Shown piece by piece: positions 57,132 through 64,000 of a DNA stretch of 64,000 bases. The stretch is taken from the NCBI GenBank assembly GCA_030272155.1, contig CP126194.1, forward strand, positions 3,587,501 through 3,651,500, given 5' to 3'. The notes under the pieces were generated by a model. The model did not search any database. It was not told the DNA's origin and worked only from the letters and a program-made list of their open reading frames with translations. A program made the translations under genes and the position numbers. The number at the start of each line of letters is the position of its first letter. Positions within the stretch are counted from its first letter, which is position 1. The DNA is from Tetradesmus obliquus (Eukaryota > Chlorophyta > Chlorophyceae > Sphaeropleales > Scenedesmaceae).

Positions 57132-60100
57132 ATGTCGTTGTCAGCGGAGCGCACCTGCAGCGAGGACCGCGAGCTGTTGTTGGAGTTGCTGAATTTGGCC
57201 TCAACCGGCTGTAGTGAGCAGCAGCGGCAAGATGGCGTGGCTATACTTAAGCGACTATCCACGGAGGTTGTTTGGGATGTCATGCTGGAGCTGCACAGCA
57301 GCGGCCAGCAGGCTGTACTGTGCAACGGAACTATCGACCAAAGGCGAATAGCTGAGCAGCTTGCAGTCAGCGCAGATGCAGCAGATGCGGTCGCAACAGC
57401 ATGTGATTGTGCTTGCAGCCCTGGCTGCTGCGATGGCAGCACAGCACTGGAGCACCCAGCTGCTGCCAATGACAAGGCAGCAACAGATAGCAGCACTTTC
57501 AGCCTGGCTCATGTCCCAAAAGCAGGCAACCAGGCGCTCACACCCCGCCTAGGGGACGTGCAGGACCATGACCAAAGCCCTGAGAAAGCAGCTCCAGAGC
57601 AGCAGCGACAGTCAGTGTCGCACAGGGTACTGGCAGCGCTGCAGCAACGGGAGGTAGCAGCTGCTGGCGCCAGGGCCCTAGGGTCCATGGACCTGATGAT
57701 AGGGTCATTGGATGTGCACAAGTCAACAGCTGACTTCTGCCTGCTGCCTGGATCGCATGGCGAGGAGCTGGCTGCATGCACCACAGCTGAGGTTGCTGCA
57801 AAGCTGAACAGCTCATCAAGCCCAGCAGGCGCGGCGGCGGCAGCAGCAGAAGCAGCAGCAGCAGCAGCAGCAGTGCAGAGGCGGCACACAATAGACGCAC
57901 CGCACAGTTGCGAAGACGCCCACAGCTACAGGCCTGCGCCCCCACGCGCAGCAACAGCGTCTGCCAATGAGCTGAGGCAGTCAGCCGTGGATGGGCTGAA
58001 GTCCTTCCAGCTGGTGATCAGGACTGAGGGTGAATGGGAGGACACCGCATCAGAGTCAGCATACTCAGGCGTGGTCACGCCAACAGCCAGCCCAGCATAC
58101 AGCATGCATACGCCCACAGCTGCAGCTGTAGCTGCAGCTGGGTTTGGCACTGCACTGCACAGCCCAGCCAGCAGCTGTTGCACTCCTGCAAGCGTGGTGA
58201 GTGCCAGAGCAGTGCCTAGCCTGCCTGGGTTCAGCAGCACAAGCAGCAACAGCAGCAGGACGCCTGCATCAGCACAGCAGGTGCTGAAGCAGAAGCAGCA
58301 GAAGCCCTCAGGCATCGGCCTGGGCAGGGCCATCAATGCGCTGAGGAGGAGCATCACCGGGCGCAAGCAGCTGAAGGGCCAAGAGCAACCAGCAGCAGCC
58401 ACAGCAAGCAGGAACACCAGCGCAGCATCTACAGGCAGCATGAAGCCAGGCATGGCGCCTGGCAGGGCTGCTGCAGCTGGCTCAACAACAGCATCCCCGC
58501 CAAGCAGCCTGGTGCAGGGCAGGCTGGGTTCCTTCACGGAGACAGAGCGCGTCAGGGCAGCAACAGCAACTGGTGGTGGCAGCAGCAGCAGCCGTGTGCC
58601 TGCAGGCGCAGGCACACCTGGCAGCAGCAGCAAAGGCGGTGTGTCAGCAACAAGCAGTGGCTACAGGCCACCTGGTGCTGCTGGCAGTAAAGGCACCAGG
58701 ACGCCAATGGGCAGTGCTGCAGCCACTGCTGCTGCTCACAGGTCACCTTTGGGCAGGGCTCCGACAACACCAGCATCAGCATCAGGCAGGTCAGTGGCTG
58801 GCTCGCCAGCACCAAGCACGTCTGCTGCTGCAGCAGCAGCAGCGCTGCTGTCGCGCATACCTTCCTCAGGAGGGAGCGCACCACGCACGCCGGCTGCTGC
58901 ACAGAGCCCCTTCTCACCAGCATCAGTGGAGCAGCGAACGCCGATGGCAGCAAGCCCTGCTGCCAGTGCAGGCTTGGCATGGCTGAAGCAGCACAGCGAG
59001 CCATACTCTGCGCCAGTGAGCCCATGCCCGTCAAGGCCAGAAAGTGTGGCGTCACAGTACTCAGTGGCATCTACCAGCAAGCTGGGGGCAACACGCATGG
59101 CAGGGCAGCTGCCTGGGTTTGCAGTGACCAAGCAGATGGTGGCAGGGAAGCAGCCAGCAGCAGCAAAGCAGCAGCCGCTGCAGCGTACACCAGGCAGCGC
59201 TCCTCGGCCGTCACCTACTGCAGCAGCAACTGGCAGCAGGGCTGGGTACATACGGCCAGGAGCTAGCCCTGCTGCTGCACTGGCTGCTGCAGCAGCTGCT
59301 GCTGCAAGCAGGGCTGGTGCTAGCCGCTTGCCAGCTGCTGCAGCGGCATCTACTACCGCAGCTAAGGGAAGCAGCAGGATGGCAACAGCATCGCCCTTTG
59401 CAGCAGCTGGGGCTGCAGGTGGTGCCAGCAGACCAGGCTTTGGCACTGCGGGTGGTGCCAGCAGGCCGGTTGGCAGCCGCTGCGACTCGCAGATTGGGCT
59501 GCAGCGCGCGCCCGCTGCTGCAGAGGCTGCGGGGCGGCGTGCTGCTGGCGGCCCTGAGCTGCGGCGGTCCCGCAGCCATGGCTCCCTGGCAGACTTGCTG
59601 CATCAGGAGAAGCGGACAGATGTCTCAGAGCTGCGCAAGATGTGGCAGCAGCTGGAGGTGCAGCATGCGATGAAGGATAAGCAAGGCACTGCGATCGACA
59701 GGCTGGCGCTGCGCCCTCACACGCAGCAGCAGGAGGCCAGCAGCAGCGCAGCAGCAGCCGCAGCACAGCCTAGCAGCCTGAGCAGGCCCATCAGCAGCAC
59801 AGGAGGCAGCAGGATACCTGCGTTTGGCAGCAGGCTGCCATCAGCACCAGGTGTCGCTCCAGCAGCAGCAGCAGCAGCAGCAGTGTCACATGCGCCATCC
59901 AGGGAGCTGCAGGGCCCTGAGGCCTGTGAGAGCCCCCCGACATCACCCATTGGCCTGACCAGGCGCTCCAGCAGGGGCAGCAGAGGCACCGGCATCAGTG
60001 ACTGCTCTGACACTGGCCACCCTGCAGCTGCAGCAAGTGTGGCGGGCGCTGCTGTGGATGCCAGCTTTGTGCAGGGCAAGATGATGGGCGGGCTAATCTC

Positions 60101-60215
60101 TAGGCTTGATGACATGCTGCAGCAGGAGCTGCCAGCGCAGGTGCACTCTGCACCGCTGGGGCCGGTAGAAATGCCAGCCTTGGGCTCTGACGGCATCAAC
60201 AGGCAGCTGTTCTGA
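57132..60215 (+). CDS. Large Ser/Ala-rich intrinsically disordered protein with SxIP-like motifs
   Basis: A single exon of 1,027 residues from the first in-frame ATG (57132); the frame is open upstream to 56955 but without an ATG. The first ~75 residues look helical (RELLLELLNLASTGCSEQQ, VAILKRLSTEVVWDVMLEL). The centre is a long Ser/Ala/Pro/Gly/Thr-rich region with net positive charge (IGLGRAINALRRSITGRKQL). It contains SRIP at 574-577, SRLP at 731-734, SRIP at 893-896 and SRLP at 900-903, each in a Ser/Pro/Arg context. Near the C terminus are LRRSRSHGSLADLLHQEKR, ELRKMWQQLEVQHAMKDKQG and a last helix GGLISRLDDMLQQEL. SxIP motifs in basic Ser-rich sequence recruit EB1-type microtubule end-binding proteins; whether that applies here is inference. 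No family recognised. Confidence 0.75.
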   Translation: MSLSAERTCSEDRELLLELLNLASTGCSEQQRQDGVAILKRLSTEVVWDVMLELHSSGQQAVLCNGTIDQRRIAEQLAVSADAADAVATACDCACSPGCCDGSTALEHPAAANDKAATDSSTFSLAHVPKAGNQALTPRLGDVQDHDQSPEKAAPEQQRQSVSHRVLAALQQREVAAAGARALGSMDLMIGSLDVHKSTADFCLLPGSHGEELAACTTAEVAAKLNSSSSPAGAAAAAAEAAAAAAAVQRRHTIDAPHSCEDAHSYRPAPPRAATASANELRQSAVDGLKSFQLVIRTEGEWEDTASESAYSGVVTPTASPAYSMHTPTAAAVAAAGFGTALHSPASSCCTPASVVSARAVPSLPGFSSTSSNSSRTPASAQQVLKQKQQKPSGIGLGRAINALRRSITGRKQLKGQEQPAAATASRNTSAASTGSMKPGMAPGRAAAAGSTTASPPSSLVQGRLGSFTETERVRAATATGGGSSSSRVPAGAGTPGSSSKGGVSATSSGYRPPGAAGSKGTRTPMGSAAATAAAHRSPLGRAPTTPASASGRSVAGSPAPSTSAAAAAAALLSRIPSSGGSAPRTPAAAQSPFSPASVEQRTPMAASPAASAGLAWLKQHSEPYSAPVSPCPSRPESVASQYSVASTSKLGATRMAGQLPGFAVTKQMVAGKQPAAAKQQPLQRTPGSAPRPSPTAAATGSRAGYIRPGASPAAALAAAAAAAASRAGASRLPAAAAASTTAAKGSSRMATASPFAAAGAAGGASRPGFGTAGGASRPVGSRCDSQIGLQRAPAAAEAAGRRAAGGPELRRSRSHGSLADLLHQEKRTDVSELRKMWQQLEVQHAMKDKQGTAIDRLALRPHTQQQEASSSAAAAAAQPSSLSRPISSTGGSRIPAFGSRLPSAPGVAPAAAAAAAVSHAPSRELQGPEACESPPTSPIGLTRRSSRGSRGTGISDCSDTGHPAAAASVAGAAVDASFVQGKMMGGLISRLDDMLQQELPAQVHSAPLGPVEMPALGSDGINRQLF

Positions 60216-61408
60216 GTAGGATGATTGAGCAGTTTGTACCTAGCTGGCTGCGGCAGATGTGTAGCAGATGTGTAGCAGATAGGTGTTGAGCAGGCAGCAT
60301 GTTAGAGCCTACGTTTGATACAAGTAGAGCATTTGCATCATTTCATATTCAAGTAGACAGCTCATCTCAGGCAGTTTTCTGCTATTGTACCAGCAGTACC
60401 AGGAGCGCTGCGAGCCAGCGGCTGAACAGGGGGCAGATGTCAGCAGCTGCAAAGTTGTTGCCAGCTCCTGGCACAAGCAATGGGCTGGTGTCTGCCGGGT
60501 GGCAGCATGCAGTATGATACACAAGGATGACAGCAAAGTGGGGTGCATGTCTTATATCTTATTACTTCATGGTGGCTGTACGTAAGCTGCAACATGTTTG
60601 GCAAGCTGTGTTGCAGTGCCACCCAGTGGCAGAGCAGACGAGTGTGTTGCAGCATATGCGGAGTGTTGTGCTGGTGCAGCTGGGTGTGCTGTGTTACATA
60701 GTCATCATTGATTTTCAGTGTGTTTGATGCTTACTATATAACGCAGTGCAGTGGAAATCGTACCCAATCCTGTCAAGCAACCACCAATGATGCTGCTGTG
60801 CTGTACAACGGCGATGCCGTGCCGCATGCCTTCGTTAGAGAAAATCAAAAACATATTTAACAGCAGTTTCCTTTACAACGCGCAGCGCACGGACCGTCCT
60901 CAGGACGACAAACAAACATCAAAAGGTCTCCTGGAGAGTATTAATTGCTTCAGTGCAGTGAGGCTGCTGCACTTACTTTATGGCAATCTGATCTCTAGTA
61001 ATGGATCATAAAGATGCGCAAAGAACCCTTTTGAAGCACAACAGCTGCACACGATTGTGGCGCCAACTTGTTACAGGTGATTCGAAATAGCACGTCAATC
61101 GTTCGCACTTTTACCCTCCTGTTGCGTGCTGAAGCTTTACACCTGACCATCGGAGTAACTTAAGCCTGCTCTTGCTGCGGAAGTCTCGATAGACAAACAC
61201 TTGCTTGGCCATCCTTGTGATCCTGCCCGCACATCGCATATCTCCGCAAAGTAACTGCAGAAACCGTTATCAAATTTGTTGCCTATTGTTTACACATAAG
61301 ACGCGATGGCTTTTGACGGTGCGCACGGCAGCAGCAGCAGCAGAACTGCACTGCAGCAGCACAAGGTGCCCGAAGCTCTTACACCAGCACTTGCTGCCTG
61401 TTTCGCTC
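60216..61408. other. Intergenic, 3' flank and MCM5 promoter
   Basis: 1.2 kb of AT-richer sequence with a short duplication GCAGATGTGTA (60251-60273). No gene is supported. The part nearest 61408 should hold the MCM5 promoter and leader; the CAGCAGCAG run at 61328-61342 lies in the same frame upstream of the ATG. Confidence 0.4.
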
Positions 61409-62476
61409 ATGCATACCGCAGAGGGCGGAGTTTACTACGCTTTTCAGGGCGATGAGGACCAGCAGGACTTGCGCCCCAGGGCGCAGACCATTGCAGACTT
61501 CAAGGACTTCATCACAAAGTTCTACCCAGCAAACCAGCAGCAGACTTTCATTTACAGGCAAGCAGCAGCATTGTTAGGCACACAATTTGCTGTTCATTAG
61601 CAGCAGTTGAGGGGCTCCTAGTCAGCATCTGTGCTACAGTGCCACCGCACTTGCTTCATATGCACAACGCTGCTTCAAGTTTGTGCACCGGCCCAGCGCA
61701 CGTGACAGCAGCTGCACCACGCGCATATAGCCTCAACACTGCTGGCCGCTGCTGGAATCACTGCTGCTGCTGCAGGGACAAGCTGATGAAGAACCACGCG
61801 TCCCTGGAGGTGGACCTGGTGCACGTGCGCGAGTTCAACCAGGAGCTGGGCGATGGCCTGGAGAACAAGCCCGCAGAGTACCTGCCACTGGTGAGCAGCA
61901 GCAGCAGCAGCAGCAGCAGCAGGGGTGGTTGTAGCAGTTGCTAACGCAGGTGCAACGGGTTCGAGGCAGCAGGCAGCAGACCAGTGGGCACAGCAGCGCA
62001 AAGGCGGCAACTGCATGTGCCAAGCATGGCAGCAAGCACAGGCATGACAGCTCACTCGATGCACACAGGTGCATGAGCACAAGCCTGTGTACCCTGCCGA
62101 TATGTCCCTTCCTCCTACAACCATACTGCTCCTTCTCTTCCACCTTTGAGATGTTCCGTCAACCAACCTGCTGCTGCTGCACCACCCTGCTGCTGCTGCA
62201 CCACCCTGCTGCTGCTGCACCACCCTGCTGCAAACTGCTGCTGCTGCTGCTGCTGCTGCTGCAGTTTGAGCGCGCCGCCAAGGAGGTGCTGCAGGAGGAC
62301 CACCAGCTGACTGCGGAGGGCGAGGAGCAGGCCTTTGAGGATGTGCAGCTGCTGCTGTTCAGCAGCCAGCCCTTTGGCCCGCAAGGCATGCGCTCCATCA
62401 CCAGCGGGCGTGTGAGCCAGCTGGTGCAGATCAGCGGCATCGTCACCTCCTGCTCAAAGCAAAAGGTGGGTGCTAG

Positions 62477-62518
<42 letters not shown>

Positions 62519-63746
62519 ATGATGACGGTGATGGTGGTAGGCGTGGTGGTGCAGTGCTTGAACAGGAATGAAGAGCGGCAGCACTGAGCGCAACAGCAGC
62601 TGCGCGGGGCACTGTCCTGATCAAGAGCAAGCCTCAGCAACAGCTGCTCAGCAACACCACCACCTGCTCCTCTTCTGACGCTTTTATCTCTCGCTTGATA
62701 CCCTGATCATCTGCTTCCCGGCAACAGCACAAGGCCAGCTACCTCACGGTGCAGTGCAAGGAGTGCCGCGCCACCCAGGTGGTGCCCTGCAAGCCAGGCC
62801 TGGGCGGGGCGCTGCTGCCACGGCGCTGCGAGACGGTGGACCCTGTCACGAACACGCCCTGCCCGCCCAACAGCTGGGTGGTGCTCGGGGAGCGCAGCAG
62901 ATACGTGGACCAGCAGACGCTGAAGCTGCAGGTGCGCCAAAGCGTCGAAGTTCTTGTTGATTTGAGCTGGCTTAGTTGCAAGATGCAGCAGCAACAAGCC
63001 AGTGGTCTGTTGGCAGCGCAGCTGGGGCTGGCAGGCGGTTAGAAGATGCACAGATCGGCAGAGTGTGGATGCAGCGATAGCAGACAAGGCACGCGCACAA
63101 GCAGGGCCACGTGCAGCTGGCAGCATGAGTGGCTGTGTGGCCGCAATCTCACTGTACATGTGACGCGATGTGATCATGTGTAACGTTGGTGTGCGTCTGT
63201 TTATGTTTGCCGCTTGCAGGAGCGCCCCGAGGACATCCCCACCGGCGAGCTGCCCCGCACGCTGCTGATGGTGGCTGACCGGCACCTGGTGGGCCGCGTG
63301 ACGCCCGGCAGCAGGCTGGTGGTCACCGGCATCTACTGCACACACAGGTGAGGTTATGCAATGCAGGGCACAGCTATCATGATCATTCAGGGCATCTGGC
63401 TGCTGCTGTTCACGGCCCCAGCAGCAATAGCATGTCTGTGCAGTGACACTTGCTTGCTGCAGTGCTAACGAATGCGCAGAAGCAGGAGCTTGGGCTGTAC
63501 CTAAGGCATGCTGCAGCAGCTTGCTTCTATGGCATGAACATCACGTGCACTTTGCTGCCAAGCCTGCATTGTATCGGCTGCTGTTGCTGCCGCCTACTCA
63601 CTGCCGCTACCTGTTCTGCACCACACGCAGGTCTGCCGCCATGGACAAGGGCCCTGCTAATGCCACGCTGCAGCTGCCGTACCTGCGCGTGGTGGACCTG
63701 CAGGAGGACAGCCAGGCGCACGCAGACGACTCCTTCTCCAACGCAG
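61409..63746 (+). CDS. MCM5: MCM5, replicative helicase subunit (5' part, cut by window end)
   Basis: Six exons visible: 61409-61557, 61776-61890, 62265-62465, 62728-62931, 63220-63347 and 63631-63746, all in phase; the last ends on a donor whose acceptor is beyond the window. The first residues after the ATG, GGVYYAFQGDEDQQ, match the plant MCM5 N terminus. Then come PAEYLPLFERAAKEVL, RSITSGRVSQLVQISGIV, a zinc-binding block VQCKECRATQVVPCKPGLGG ... CETVDPVTNTPC, the very conserved SRYVDQQTLKLQERPEDIP and GELPRTLLMVADRHLVG. This covers the N-terminal domain; the AAA+ ATPase part is not in the window. MCM5 is a subunit of the MCM2-7 ring that unwinds DNA at origins. Intron 1 uses a GC donor (TACAG|GCAAGC). 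Intron 2 holds four copies of CTGCTGCTGCACCACC. Confidence 0.95.
62166..62232 (+). repeat. CTGCTGCTGCACCACC tandem repeat before an MCM5 acceptor
   Basis: A 17-18-bp unit CTGCTGCTGCACCACC is repeated four times, then passes into a pure (CTG)n tract that ends in the CAG of the exon 3 acceptor at 62264. It forms the pyrimidine-containing end of intron 2. Confidence 0.75.
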
Positions 63747-64000
63747 GTGGGGAGAGGCGGCATCCTGCAGCCAACTACGTCATGTGCTGTGGTGTCTGCA
63801 TGGGCGTGCACACGACTCTTGTGGTGTACCTGTTACAGTTGTAAGCACACGAACCACGCAATCGTACGCTTTTGTTGACGCACTTCTTTGCTTGCATATT
63901 GCAACAAGCGCAGAGCGTCAGGCTTTCCTTATCTCTGAGCCACTCTCTGTGTTCATCCCTGCTCGGTTGCAATCTGCACTCTACACATGGCTGTTTCATT
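63747..64000 (+). other. Start of MCM5 intron 6, truncated by window end
   Basis: The sequence after the donor GTGGGG at 63747 has no frame resembling the next MCM5 segment, so the following exon lies beyond the window. Confidence 0.6.

Overview
The window is nuclear DNA of a eukaryote, most probably a chlorophyte green alga (Scenedesmaceae/Sphaeropleales-like; the genus is inference). Genes are rich in short GT-AG introns, coding sequence is full of CAG/GCA/AGC runs (poly-Gln, poly-Ala, poly-Ser), introns end in (CTG)n-CAG tracts, and the gene set is plant-like (MAP3K-epsilon, plant-type SEC22 and elongin-B, acireductone dioxygenase). There are no operons, no ribosomal RNA and no mobile element I can support. 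Exon models were built by hand from reading frame, splice consensus and phase; in almost every gene the phases close exactly.

Layout: 0-2.5 kb holds the 3' end of an unknown gene and a five-exon gene of unknown function (+). 4.1-7.1 kb is a PAP2 lipid phosphatase (-), divergent from a DUF1206 membrane protein at 7.5-10.9 kb (+). 11.9-12.1 kb is a DUF2256 zinc-ribbon-like mini-protein (-). 12.5-16.9 kb is a BTB/T1 (KCTD-like) gene with a possible SPRY-like part (-), divergent from a casein kinase 2 alpha gene at 17.7-20.4 kb (+), which is followed by a minisatellite. 23.5-25.0 kb is a multi-pass membrane protein (-), divergent from acireductone dioxygenase at 25.6-28.0 kb (+). 30.0-40.1 kb is one 16-exon MAP3K-epsilon/Cdc7-type kinase with a C-terminal armadillo-like region (-). 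41.5-42.5 kb is elongin-B (-), divergent from a large dsRNA-binding protein at 43.4-48.8 kb (+). 50.2-52.4 kb is a secreted fasciclin protein (-). 52.8-54.5 kb is the NatC catalytic subunit NAA30 (-), divergent from SEC22 at 55.0-56.8 kb (+). 57.1-60.2 kb is a single-exon Ser/Ala-rich protein with SxIP-like motifs (+). 61.4 kb to the end is the 5' part of MCM5 (+), cut by the window.

The genes are general housekeeping and signalling genes (lipid signalling, kinase cascades, methionine salvage, ubiquitin ligase adaptors, ER-Golgi traffic, N-terminal acetylation, DNA replication) with no evident common pathway. The most unusual property is shared by many of them. Introns carry one to three tandem, decaying copies of the adjoining exon edge, always including the splice site: exon tail plus 5' splice site in the following intron, or 3' splice site plus exon head in the preceding intron. 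I see this in the BTB, CK2, ARD, MAP3K-epsilon and fasciclin genes, with ages from perfect copies to barely recognisable ones. It looks like an ongoing process of exon-edge duplication that enlarges introns and supplies decoy splice sites.
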